From Owenia fusiformis (lineage: Eukaryota > Annelida > Polychaeta > Sabellida > Oweniidae), in the NCBI GenBank assembly GCA_903813345.2, contig CAIIXF020000003.1:24071248-24135247 (forward strand): a stretch of DNA of 64,000 nt, written 5' to 3'. Shown here in pieces: positions 48,275 through 60,424 of the stretch; the stretch's first letter is position 1, and each line of letters opens with the position of its first letter. The position numbers and the translations under genes were made by a program. The notes under the pieces are model-generated. The model was not told the DNA's origin. It ran no database searches and saw only the letters and a list, made by a program, of their open reading frames with translations.

Positions 48275-51200
48275 TCTTCGATCATTGTATTTATTATGTG
48301 AATGTGATTTTGTCTGCTTAATTGTGATAACATTATGTATCATATGCAAATATATATAATATTTCCTTAAATACATCGCAAAATTCCACCTACCTTAAGT
48401 TTGCATTCTCAAATATAGGTGTCACTATATCCAATATGTGTTGTGCTATTAACTTTTTATATGTACATGTATATATAGTTTATAGGGCTGATTATCTCTA
48501 TACTCCTCGATACAAATAAATCTAATTCTTCAGATTTCGAAAAATGTATGGAGACATGTCACCGCCAGATTCTCGGCAACTGTTGACATATTGGCCTTCA
48601 ATGTAATATATTATAAACATGTCTAAGAGAATAGACACAGCGTCATGTTAGAAATTATTATACTGAATTCCCACTCAAAATGTGCTACTACAGGGATTAA
48701 CAAACCTTTTTATTCCTTGCTAATTCCTCTCCACAATATGTCATTAGAATCACCCAAATCCAAAATATCCTTCTCTCTTAATTCTAATTTCAATTCATTC
48801 CTTTTAAAGAATTTTTATTACTTAATCCTATACAATAAAATATATGCTTTTTTTTATAGTTATTATAATGTGCATTTCATATGACAGGTCACTCCTATTA
48901 GAATTATTTCTCAAATTGTACTACTACCAATTTACTTCATTCTTGGGAAGGAAATCCTTGACCAACAGGGTGTTCCATATAAGGTCATAAGGGTGATAAC
49001 ACGTCCTGGAGGGAGATACTCTTATGGACCCCTCTTTTCCAGCAGTTGGCGTTTATTTGGCAACCAATCGAATTTAAATTAAAAATCATCCAAATTAATT
49101 ATTCAGAGGTGAACGTTCAAGTCAGAAATCATATTGTTTGAAGTTTTTATTTGCACCTTAATGTTTTAATTAATAGAGATTCGTCTGGAAAGGCTTTAAT
49201 TTGTAAATACTCTTGTGTTTCTAATGTGTAGTAATATCACATTTTACTACATTTAGATAATTTGAGTCAAATATACATTCTTAGAAATTCTAAGACACAA
49301 TTCTTGGAAAATATTCCAAAAATTTCCAAAAAACTTTTTCCAAAAATAAACTTTGAATGAATTCATAATAAAAATATAATAAATATCATAGAGCACTCAA
49401 CATTTTTTTCAGTTAACATTATTAACTGAGTACAGAAAAATCTAAAAATAGAAACTGATTTCATCAGTTCTACTTCAAACAAGCCAAGATACTATTTTAG
49501 AATTTTAATCTCCGACAATGTTTATTTTGGAGTAATGCTTTACTAGGAGAGGTAAGATGATATTCTACAGTATGGATCATTTTCCAGCAATTTTTAGAAA
49601 TATTTTATGAACTAAGGCTTCTAAGCTATATGCTACAAGTTACATACATCATATAGAAATAATATTCCTTGAACTGTGACAATCAGTTTAGTCTGTTCTT
49701 TATTGATAAATTGAAATCTTGCCAGAAATTAAGAAAAATCTGGCAGGGAGAATATGACGATTTGTAGACTACGAATTTGACAGCTCAAGGATAAGATGGC
49801 ATCAAACGCCACTGACCATCTGCCCTACTACAACGCTAATTTTATTAAAGACAAAAATGATATTTGTTTAAAACTTTCTTGTGGCTTCATAACAATATCA
49901 AAGAGATAAACGTTTATGGTTGTTATCATTGAAATAAAATAACTAATTTTTTATTAATAATTTCTGGAAATGGACCATCTGTCCCGTAATGGTTTAACAA
50001 GGTATTTTCAATGAAAGATGAGAAATCTAAGAATATTAAGATATCAACATGCAGTATTAAATCTAAAAATAAAGAATACCGGAGATTTAGTCTGCAGTTT
50101 GTTTTGTTTATAAACCAACAAAATATTTTTATCCACGAACAATGCAGCCACAAATATCACAAAATTTGTCTCAAATTAAGGATAATATCACTCACCATGA
50201 AACGTAATATCTTTTCAGCTTAACTGTTTCACTTTCTGAAAGCAGCCCTCCGAGATCGAAATAATTTTCAAAGAAAAAATATATACTGAGTCTTCAATCG
50301 CCACAAATCCAAGTATTCCCCTTTTTCAGGAAACTCAGTATTACATCCTCTATGAAAACTTTGCAAAAATAGTTTCGATCATGACTTATACAAGTTCTAA
50401 AAGACAATATCCTCATCTTTGTAATTTATTTATATGAATCTAATTATATCACAAGATTATGTTACGTTTCATAAGAAGTTGACATCCTGCATGACGTGTG
50501 TGAGCCAGTGGCTCTTTTTGCCCAAGTTTACAGCCAAACATTGTCACTGTCAGATAACAGTGCTATAAAGTAAACTACTTGCAAAAGTCACGTTATAAGG
50601 TGTAATTTAAGTTTTGAGATGGCAGATATTTGTCCTTTTGGAACCCTAATATGGCAGAAAAATCCAGATAAACAAAAAATTCTTTGATAATTATATTACA
50701 GTGTATGTGAAAAACATGTGCCACATGATGAGAAAAATTAATTAAATCTAAATTAAAAATTTGAAGACACTTTGGAAATTGTCTTAGGACAATACATTTC
50801 TTAATTGCAATATATTCATTTCAAGTTTAAACTCCCATGTAAGGCCATAAAAGCTACCTTTGAGACTATTAAGATTGCATTACCATCAAAACTGTAAAAC
50901 CATCTGCAATAGTAAGAGGATAATGTAACCAGTGTAAGTCAATAAAGGAGTTTCTTTATAGCTTTGAAATCTCCCCAATTCTCGTTTTCTTGTGATTTTA
51001 AGAGATTTGCATACCAAACCTATTCCATTTCCAAACCATTTCCTTCTTTTAATAGCATATTTGAATTCCATTTTTGATAAATCATAAAATTAAGTGATTA
51101 TTGCAAGTTTTTACCATTGAGGCCTATGGCAGTCTGGCTCAACCAAAATGCATAGAAACAAGTGCTGACATCTATCTATATAACTTATTCAGCTATATAG

Positions 51201-51660
51201 CAACGCCCTTATTGGGAGTCAGGGTATTTGCACCAACATATTTAAAGGTTCATCCAACAATCCCATCTCTTTATATTTATAACCAGATAACTCGAGATGG
51301 GATTTATAAAAATAACTTAATGCAGCTATTTTTTCTTTTGAGAACTTGCTTTCAATAATAACTTGTAGTTGGATTGATTGAAATTGATTGAATTCCCAAT
51401 ATGGCCCAAGCTGGCAGGGATCTTACCACGACTCACTGAGAGATGATGTGGAATACGTTAACCTAGTTATTTTCGGTGCATTTGGGATGTACAACTCTTT
51501 AGTATACCACAAGTTTTATAAAACATGTAGATGTTTCGTAAAACTAGTTGGTACAGAGAGTGAAACCCCCAAAAACCAGCCAGAAAATAAAATATAATCC
51601 TGATATCCTTATCCCTCATTATTTTTGAAAATATCAACTGGTTGCAGCACCCACTTATAC
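48275..51660. other. unique AT-rich DNA, no gene recognised
   Basis: Frames of 60-85 codons occur on both strands (for example 51101-51358, plus). None has a recognisable motif and all are of chance length. No array. Confidence 0.35.
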
Positions 51661-51666
51661 CAGGGT

Positions 51667-51840
51667 TAAGCCTCAGTCACATTTGCTCTTCATCGGGCGT
51701 ATGTCGGCTGTAGCTTTACGAAATTGATAGAGATAATCCATATTGTGCTGCTTATCCCTAAGTTTTATGCAGTTTCTCTTTATTTGGGGAAGCTACCACC
51801 GTCATACGGTTGCTGTAGATCAAATGTGACAGAGGCATAA
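51667..51840. mobile_element. MITE family D, copy 2
   Basis: Left end CCTCAGTCACATTTGCTCTT, right end ATCAAATGTGACAGAGGCAT, inverted. Inner GGCTGTAGCTTTACG and GAAGCTACCACCGTC match the 35.2-kb copy in order. Confidence 0.87.
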
Positions 51841-51858
51841 ATCCTACAACAAAATATT

Positions 51859-51930
51859 AAACAAGGCACTAACATGCAGAATGTCACCACCTGCCATTTG
51901 TTACAGACATCGAACTTCAATGTGAGCACC
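51859..51930 (+). mobile_element. SINE-like GTCACC element, copy 5 (5' part only)
   Basis: Head AAACAAGGCACTAACATGCA, core GAATGTCACCACCTGCCATT then TGTTACAGACATCGAAC. It lies about 20 bp right of MITE D copy 2. Confidence 0.75.
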
Positions 51931-51934
51931 TCTT

Positions 51935-52674
51935 CATGTAAACCATGTTAAGTGAACCTTATACCTCTGAAACAGAGGTCTGGACTAAAGAAAAAAAGAT
52001 ACTAGCCAAAATGGCAAACAAATTGAAAAATTATAAGTCACACAATTAATTATACGCCAAGTATAACCCAGGGGGTTCTAGGAAACTCTACTCTTGATGT
52101 GAACCCTTTTAATCCTCTGTCCCTCTGAACCCAAAAGGACATACATACACACAAATACGCAGGAAAGCAAATCTAACTAGATAACAGCAAACGTCAAAGT
52201 GTAGCAAATCCCGTGGTGCCATTTTTCAAAGGGTCTGCCTTTGAGCCAAATTGTAATTAAACAGTGCAAATGCTTCCAAGTATTCACACATGTAATTTCA
52301 ATAAAATCACTCCACTACTTTTTGAGTTATAGCGCAAATCATGAAATAGAATGTCATGGAACAGCCATCATACGGATGATCATTCCTAAGGACTAGGTGC
52401 GATAAGTTGAAATACAGGTGAGTAGAAAGAATAGCATGACTTGTTACACGTAACACATGAATTTCCTGAAAGTATATGTATCCCACCCCTCAAGCACTGT
52501 AGAATGGCTTTAATAGCTTAAAACATGAATCTGCACGAGATATGCAGGATATTACTATGTACTTTTATAGTGTTGGGTTTAATTCCAAATGTCATGTCAT
52601 TAGACGTCAAAAACTATATACAATTGTTGTCCTGAATCAGATACATTCACTCTCCTTTCTCTCGAGTCTCTATA
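51935..52674. other. unique DNA
   Basis: No feature recognised. Confidence 0.4.
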
Positions 52675-52675
52675 A

Positions 52676-52697
52676 CCCCCCCCCCCTCCCTCCCTCC
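52676..52697. repeat. poly-C / CCCT tract
   Basis: A run of C followed by TCCC units. Low-complexity tract. Confidence 0.9.
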
Positions 52698-52699
52698 AT

Positions 52700-53200
52700 T
52701 CTTTCTACCTTCAGATCTCTGCTTCAGTTTCTTTCAAAATATTCAAAATTCTGAGATGATGCGACCTCCAAAATCTTTTCTATTCTGGTCCTGTTTTTGG
52801 CCAGCTCTACCGACAATATGCAGGTCTAAACTTTGTTTGACACTAGATACTTGGAACTCCTTATCTGTAACCTTACATGTGATGTTTGCACATTTAAAAG
52901 GACATGTCCAACATGAAAACAAACCTGAATTCCAAGTAATAAAAATAATGAATTTACTGTTAGAAGTCACGAACATTGAACATAATGATTTCCTCAGTAT
53001 CAAGTATACTGCACCTTGAAATTTTTTTTAAAATTGGAAGAACATTAAAAACCATTTGTGTTCATTTCATATTTCAAAATGTTTTTGATCACTTGCAGTA
53101 CATGAAAAACTACCTTCTAATATAATCTAAATATCACAATATAAATTTTTATTAATGACTTCCTATTTCAATATTTAAAAAAATAAACACCTAGTAAATA
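52700..53200. other. unique DNA with overlapping 86/87-codon frames
   Basis: A plus frame (52756-53019) and a minus frame (52743-53003) lie on exactly opposite strands of the same segment. No known domain, and not called. Confidence 0.3.
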
Positions 53201-53203
53201 TAA

Positions 53204-53423
53204 GGTAAACACCTGCAGTACTTACTAGTACTATACAGTAAACACATCTTCAAAAGTAAGGTGTTCACTGTTACACCTACAGTACTAACGAGTACTATAC
53301 AGTAAACACATCTTCAAAAGTAAGGTGTTCACTGTTCAGGTTTAAACACCTGCAGTACTTACTAGTGCTATACAGTAAGCACATCTTCAAAAGTAATGTG
53401 TTCACCATTCAGGTTTAACTGTA
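53204..53423 (-). mobile_element. MITE family C, three tandem copies
   Basis: Copies start near 53204, 53273 and 53344. Each has CTATACAGTAAACACATCTT followed by CAAAAGTAAGGTGTTCACTG, and the last ends TCAGGTTTAACTGTA. The GTGTTCAC blocks and the terminal (A)GGTTTAACTGTA tie it to families A and B. It is effectively a 70-bp tandem repeat made of MITE ends. Confidence 0.8.
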
Positions 53424-53429
53424 ACAAGA

Positions 53430-54125
53430 CCTATAATCTATAATTATGCCGTGTACTTAATAATTATAGATAAATACTACAATGGTCTCTGCAATAACTG
53501 CACATCATCAAATACATACTACTACCATGGATGGAAATAAACAGATGCATTAATATTAATAACACATTTACCCCTAAATCAATGTAATCATGTAATGAGG
53601 AGATTAATGCATGCATAATACGCTTCACATCCAATGATATCTTCGATAGTTGTAGTCTATTTCAGAAAAAATCAACACTGGACAGGGATTAACTATAAGA
53701 GACTTGTCGGTTATTATGTCTAGATCTCTTCCCTAAGGATCTCTGAATCAATGGAATCTAGCGTCCAGCACTAAAAGTATCGACCAAGGCTTGTGGTCAC
53801 TCGCAACATCAAGCGAATAGTACTAGAAATTGCAAATATAGTAGCCTTGGCGAAATCTATACACTTAAACAGACAGTTTCCATGGTAACGGATTAAGACC
53901 TTATCTATAGAGGATATAAAGGGAAATTTGCGCTGAAGATTTTCCTTATGATATACATACATTGAACGATACATACACATAACAGTATTTTAGCAAACCT
54001 TGTTCCTTCAACAAAACTGCGAAATTCTTGTTTTACACAAAGCATAAGAAGTGAACATCAACATTTCAAATCCATTTTTGATTTTTCCTCCAGATGACAT
54101 TTCATGCATAATTGTTTGATTGATA
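53430..54125. other. unique DNA
   Basis: No feature recognised; a 69-codon minus frame is of chance length. Confidence 0.4.
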
Positions 54126-54129
54126 TATA

Positions 54130-54498
54130 TGATGGTATAATTCATAATAATGGTATAATGCAGTACTATGGTCTCATTCATAATGAACAGTTTAATTCTG
54201 AATCATGGTATAATTCAGCATTATGGTATAATTCATAATATATTGTATTATGGTATAATTCATAATAATGGTATAATTCAGTACTATGGTCTCATTCATA
54301 ATGAACAGTATAATTCTGAATCATGGTATAATTTATAATGATGGTATAATGCAGTATTATGGTACAATTCATAAAACATTATATTATGGTATAATTCATT
54401 ATCATGGTATAATTAATAATGATGGTATAATTCAGTATTATGGTGCAATTCATAATACATTATATTATGGTATAATTCATAATAATGGTATAATTCAC
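54130..54498 (+). repeat. irregular 17-22-bp array of ATGGTATAATTCATAATA
   Basis: About 18 copies of ATGGTATAATTC(A/AG)TA, with a longer repeat of about 120 bp visible (GGTCTCATTCATAATGAACA at 54170 and 54289). Frames over it are artefacts. Confidence 0.9.
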
Positions 54499-54678
54499 CC
54501 TTTTTGAATCATTTACATGATTGGTAGTTATTATGGGTATGGGTTCATAAAGCAATTACACTACCCTGAGGCTGAGGTTAGTAGTAATCTCTACCCTCTG
54601 ATTAAGAGATAAGAGACCCCCCTCTAATAAGGGATATATATAAATGCCAGCTACTGTGATGGTATGACTGTATTCTCA

Positions 54679-54838
54679 TTGGGTAGCTGAATTTGATTGA
54701 CTTGTTCTGATTGGGTTTGGTTATATCGGTAGATTGTCTCTTATTCAGCAACAGTGATGGAAAAATCCTGATTGGATAGTTGAATTTGTTTGACTTCCTC
54801 TGATTGGCTGAATCAGAAGATTTTCTTTTATTCAAAGA
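54679..54838 (+). repeat. two-copy 92-bp duplication carrying four ATTGG boxes
   Basis: ATTGGGTAGCTGAATTTGAT (54679) and ATTGGATAGTTGAATTTGTT (54771) start two diverged copies, each ending TTATTCA. CTGATTGG or CATTGG, the complement of a CCAAT box, occurs four times. A regulatory role is speculative. Confidence 0.55.
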
Positions 54839-55083
54839 GTGTAGATGAAGCTCTCTTTTAAACCCCTTAAAAAGGGTAAAATCACACCTGTGATTGCTGA
54901 TATTATCTCACAATAACTAGTGTGATAGTAGCAAATAATGTATCAATATATAGAATTATTATTGTGATTATGACATCAGAAACTTGATTTCTATTCAGAG
55001 GCACTTGTTAACCTGTATCAGTAGAATGCCTTTAGCACCTAAAAATATGGATCCCTTGGTAGATGCTCTGATTAAATCACATA

Positions 55084-55270
55084 GAGGTTTGGAATGGGGA
55101 ATGGGGGAATGGGGATACAGTGGAGAGTGGGGATATGAGGAATTAGAGGGATACAAATGAATAGGGGACAGGGGAGAAAGAGGGAATGGGGTGGTATGAG
55201 AGAATTGGAGACAATTGGGGGAATGAAAATGGGGAATATGAAAGAATGGGAGAATATAGCAAAACGTGAG
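55084..55270 (+). repeat. purine-rich GGGGAATGG repeat
   Basis: Degenerate blocks of GGAATGGGGAATGGGGGAAT-type sequence. The 83-codon minus frame is a product of it. Confidence 0.85.
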
Positions 55271-55274
55271 ATAT

Positions 55275-55695
55275 GAAGGAAGTTACTACAATCCGTTGTT
55301 AATCTGAATAACGCCCAGTTCAAAATAGATGAATAAGGTTCCTCCCCTTTTTTGGATTTTTGGTCAACATTGGATGTTGGGCGACCAACAAAATCACATG
55401 TTGGTCGCTGCTAACAAAACACCATTATCTATAAAATTTTATAGTCAACATGCCTTCATATATCACATTTGATCATTATACATTTATTACAGTCATAATG
55501 ACAATACCGTCCATTAGATAATTGACCATTTATGATTTAGAAGACAGATTTATAATCACCAGCAGAATTAAATGATAAATTACATAAAATAATGGCTCAG
55601 AGCACCTTCTAAAACTAGTATACCTACCTATTGGCAATGATTACTTCATGGTTTTCATATAAACTCACATAATCACATTTATTCAAAACATTATA
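55275..55695. other. unique DNA
   Basis: Contains a short duplication ATGTTGGGCGACC / ATGTTGGTCGCT at 55371-55410; otherwise nothing. Confidence 0.4.
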
Positions 55696-55700
55696 AAACA

Positions 55701-56125
55701 AATATTAAGTTGCCCTGTATACAAACATTAAGCTGCTGTATATATAACGAGAAAAATAATAAGCTGCCCTATATATAGTGAGACCAACATTAAGCTGCCC
55801 TATATACAAACATTAAGCTGCCCTATATACAAACATTGAGCTGCCCTATATATAGAGAGACCAACATTAAGCTGCCCTATATACAAACATTAAGCTGCAC
55901 TATATACAAACATTAAGCTGCCTTATATATGAGAAAAACATTAAGCTCCCCTATATATAATGACATAAACATTAAGTTGCCCCTTATATAATAATACATA
56001 TATCAAGCTGCCCTATATATAAGACGAACATTAAGTTGCCCTTTATATAATGAAACAAACATTAAGTCGTCCTATATATAAGACATAAAGTTACTCTATT
56101 TATCATAAGACAAACATTATAAGTC
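55701..56125 (+). repeat. about 23-bp minisatellite TTAAGCTGCCCTATATACAA
   Basis: About 17 copies of AAGCTGCCCTATATACAAAC plus ATT, with ATATATA-length variation. The right half is more diverged. Confidence 0.92.
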
Positions 56126-56324
56126 TACCTGACATGCCATAACCCAAAAATCGCACTACGTTATACAATTATAATCCAGCAATCGTTCTAATAATACTTT
56201 AACCAGGTGTTGTATACTATAATAGTCCATTCTGGCATCACTCGTGAGTACATCTTGTATAAATGTATTACATTCTTGTATTATTTCATGATCATCCTTA
56301 CTCAGACCCAGAATGAAAATTCAG

Positions 56325-56455
56325 CAAACATTAAGCTGGTGCCATTATTTTACAAACATTTAGCGGTCCTGTATATGATGATACTAATATACTATGTTGC
56401 CCTGTATATAATGATACAAATACTAAGTTGACTTATATATAATGATACAAAAATC
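56325..56455 (+). repeat. outlying diverged copies of the 23-bp minisatellite
   Basis: CATTAAGCTGGTGCC, TTTAGCGGTCCTGTATATGA, TATGTTGCCCTGTATATAAT and AAGTTGACTTATATATAATG continue the array after a gap of about 200 bp. Confidence 0.75.
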
Positions 56456-56459
56456 AGCT

Positions 56460-59400
56460 GCAGCTCTGAGAATTTTGTATGATATAATTCAAAACTTTTG
56501 GAATTCTCACCAATCTTTTAAATGCCTGATGATCGCCCTATAATGTAATATCACCTAGCCATGTTACTTTTTCTTTCATAACAACCATAATGGCCCCCTG
56601 TCTTAATATTAAGGCTAATGAAATTCACATTTTTTGAAAATACGTTATTCGTACCCATGTTATTTTTCTTTCGAAAATGTCACTTTGAAGATCAACCTTA
56701 ACCCCTAGCCATTCTCACCCAAGCACAAGATAAGAGCGTAGATAGAGTGGGAGGGGGGAGTAGAGAGCAGAGATTTTATATGCAAGACTGCTGTTGAACA
56801 CATGTACATAATCTCTCATCTGAGTCATTGGTATTCATGACCTTTGATCGCTTTTTTACTCCAAAGATAGGTTTTTGTATATTGTATATGTAATGGTAAG
56901 AAGCAAATCTATGAACTTTTTAATTGTACACGTTGTACAAATATAAGTTTTAACTTCTTTATTTTTTTATCAAGATAAGATGTCAAGCTGTTGATAAACT
57001 CCATTTTTGGAGCCCAGAAATTTATTTTCAATGATGTTTCATGATAAAGTCACATTAAGTCACCACAGTGCATATAAAGTTCATATCTAGTTTATATTTT
57101 GATATTCTTGCTTACCCTGCATCCACTTGAACCAAATACATGACCCTCTGAGTATGAGATAATTCCACAGTTTTGATCCTGAGTAGATCTTAACAATCTC
57201 AATAATAGCTATTCTTAGAGATTGAATATGAAATAAGAGTTAGTTTCTTATACGAAAAACACTGTAATTTTCTGATGATGTATTCTGCTACATCAAATCT
57301 AATCTAAAGAGGGCATAACAAGTTGATCTCGTGCAAAGAGTATTTCTGGTTGGAAAATGGCCCATAATTGGAGGTCAACACATACAGCTACCTATTATCA
57401 GTTACATTTTCATAGCATGAACTCTGTATCTAACTGAGTCTAACTGACTTGTAAATTGACATTTTTTCTAAAAGGCAAACTTAAAACCAATCCCGGATTT
57501 TCTAGTTTATACAGTATTTGTAGTTGATTTAGAAGCTTTACCAAAGTGCATTATGATATCATTGACTAAATGTTATCTTACACATCTCAACTTCACAAAT
57601 TTTACATACACAACACTGGTTACCACTATATACATGTAAATACACTTCAGAAATCGACATTTGCATGAATACTATTTGTTTATATTTTGACAAAAGACTA
57701 GAGATACAATATTTTTCAAGTACATAGCAATATTACGGTAATTATCAATATTCAAATCAATATATTCTGCTATGCTAAGTGTAGATCCCTAGTTATTGCC
57801 TAATTTCATACTGTACTTATTTTTATGATAACAGAATACACAAAATGTTAGTTCGGTTTGCATATCATATTACACAGTGACATATTCTGTGCTATATATT
57901 ACCATGTAACAGTGTGATAACAAATTGGGGGAATGCACTTCTAATTTTTTATTAAATCTGAATTTTAACTTACCATCAAAGCAAAAAATGACCTAAGAGT
58001 GGCTGATAACATTACATGGAACTACATGTAGATATACGTAATATATAAATATCACAAAATACAGACTTAATCTACAGTGCCTGAACCACAGATACGACAC
58101 CATCTTCGATTCTCAAAAATGATCTTCATGTAAAATATTAAGAAAATCTATAACTGCAACTATAGCATCAGCTCCCTTATATCTTGCTATATGAAATTTG
58201 TATCTAGATATAGAGTATAAAATAAGCTCTAGGAATGTACTTGAATGACCCCTACAGGGTACCTTTAGATTTTGATGCCTACAACTGCTAAACTCAGTAA
58301 TATACAAAGTAATGATAGCTCCCTACCTACATACATGTAAATGTACATACCTCGAAATAGCTGCTAGCTATGTGTGGAAGCCGGTAGACATCTGGACTTG
58401 GGCTAGCTCCGTCATTATGATGTATATCCGTGTTCTTGGGTAAAGTATGCCCGATTCTCCTCAATTATAGTACTCAAAAACATTGAAGTCGTATCCAGTC
58501 TAATTTCATTTCACAAGTCCTAACTTACAATCCAATGGTGTAATTCATCTTCTCTGACCCCTGACCTCTTTAGTCGGACCATACTATTAAGCAGACAGGG
58601 GTGTGAGGTAGGATTTAAACCTTGTTACTCTAATTTCCCTGAGGGAATTTCTGAAATGGACTATGCCATTATAAAGACTGTTGATTTACTCCAAAGTCTG
58701 AGTAAATGTGAGTACAGAGTATGTAATACATTGATAAATAAGTAAATATATAAGTATATAAGCATGGTATGGTAAGTATAGAGGTATAAGTTGCATCAGT
58801 GGTAACTCACTCGCATTACTAGTTATACATGCATCTACTAAGATATCTACTGCTCTTACAATTATTTATCTTCGCTCATTTTCAGCTGGCGATAATAATG
58901 AATTTGAAACAAACTGCTACAAATTGCGACCTGCATATAGGTGGCAGATGCCTTAATTACCATCACATCCCCTCCCCTTTAAGAAATTTAGACACGAATC
59001 GTAACAATTCTATCCCTACTTAAATATAGCAAGAGCGAGATACTATAAGTATGTATGGCCGCCTGTTCAAAATAGCTCACATGATCAAGCTTTATTAATC
59101 ATAACTGATGAAATAACCAACATATCAAATCTCTTCAATGATTTACAAGATTCAGGATTTCAATCATGCAAATATTTCATGTCATTCCTCGGTAATTCCT
59201 CACATGTTTGCTGTATTTTAGTCGCATAATTCTTAACCCAATTATATTTTATTGCATGGGTCGAATAGCAATCCGTTCACTAGGTGTAAGTAAATCAATA
59301 GTCAATAGTAAAGCATGCCCCTTCCAGCATATCATACAACTCAACTTACAATCAAGCAATTTAAACATTTCTATGATATATATACCATAAAATATTTTTT

Positions 59401-60005
59401 GTGCATTTTTATGTTTGAAAATACCACATTATTTTCTCTGGGAGTGTTTAAAATGACGCTGAGTCTTGGTTTATCCAATGCTTAATAAAGAATATGGTTT
59501 GGTATTACAAGGGTATGTTCCACGCATTATCTGTACTGAATGGTCCTTGCTTATTTCCATATTTGACCAATTATCAAAACCGTTAAAAACTGCAAGAAAC
59601 ATGAAAGTATCGCAACATAATTAATTCCTAATTCAACCTAGGGATTAAAATCATACTGCCCCCGCGGACACAGTTTTACTGTATATTTGTAATTTGAATA
59701 TCGATCTGTATATTGCCTTATTATGTTGGAATCTGCGCGGGCTGTATTTGTTCTTTTCTAAAGTTGCCCATTGTGCAGGTGATGAAATATTCTACCCTTT
59801 TCATTTCTTTGATTTTGCATCTAAAAGAGAGCTTCATCTTCATTAGTTTAGAACTATACTCTATGCTCAGTGTATAAATATTCAATATTACAAGTAGAGA
59901 TCCTTATAGGTTAACCACGACTCCACAACATTTTTGAAGTTGACTGGGTGCATAAATTCAAATGGAAAGCTTGTCATTAAGGTGGGTATATCAGGGTCAG
60001 GCTTA
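56460..60005. other. long unique AT-rich stretch, no gene recognised
   Basis: Only chance-length frames (60-64 codons). A 17-bp inverted match, AAAAGAGAGCTTCATCT, links 59823 with 54845 and may mark an unrecognised dispersed repeat. GTTTTACTGTA near 59672 may be a MITE end remnant. Confidence 0.4.
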
Positions 60006-60008
60006 TGA

Positions 60009-60116
60009 CCAAAATGTCACCACCTGCCATTTGTTACAGATGCTGAACATTGACTGCTGACTGCCGGATGCAAAATGCTGAACACTGTCCACAAAAAAAG
60101 CTGAAGACTATAACAA
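60009..60116 (+). mobile_element. SINE-like GTCACC element, copy 6
   Basis: Core AATGTCACCACCTGCCATTT then GTTACAGATGCTGAAC. Centre of GACTGCTGACTGCCGG and GCTGAACACTG blocks, and tail CCACAAAAAAAGCTGAAGAC, TATAACAATAT. The head is lost. Confidence 0.78.
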
Positions 60117-60302
60117 TATAAAAATATAAAAAAAAATGAATCAACATTTCTGTAAGTCAATGCTAATTCTGTAGAACCATTCTGTATAAGTCAACTCATG
60201 CATCACCCAAATATCCAAACTGTACACTTTTTGTCGCATTGAATTAATAATCTGGCAAAAGTTCTTCAACAAACTGGGATTCATCAGCCTCCCTTAATTT
60301 TC

Positions 60303-60420
60303 AAACAAGGCAATAACATGCAAAATGTCAACACCATTTGTTACAGATGCCAACCGCTAACCGCCGATCACCAACCGCCATTACAAAAAAAAATGAAGAC
60401 CGTAACAATATGTCACCACT
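60303..60420 (+). mobile_element. SINE-like GTCACC element, copy 7
   Basis: Head AAACAAGGCAATAACATGCA, core AAATGTCAACACCATTTGTT with a 4-bp deletion, centre of CCAACCGC blocks, tail AAAAAAAAATGAAGACCGTA and ACAATATGTCACCACTT. Only 190 bp right of copy 6. Confidence 0.78.
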
Positions 60421-60424
60421 TTTC

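Noticed and set aside
42269-48445. Further phase-compatible minus-strand mini-exons (42269-42293, 43409-43473, 46181-46231, 46377-46405, 46620-46664, 48394-48445)
   Set aside because: Each is short (25-65 bp), the acceptor choice is free, and at least one frame is open by chance in about two thirds of such intervals. No recognisable protein results.
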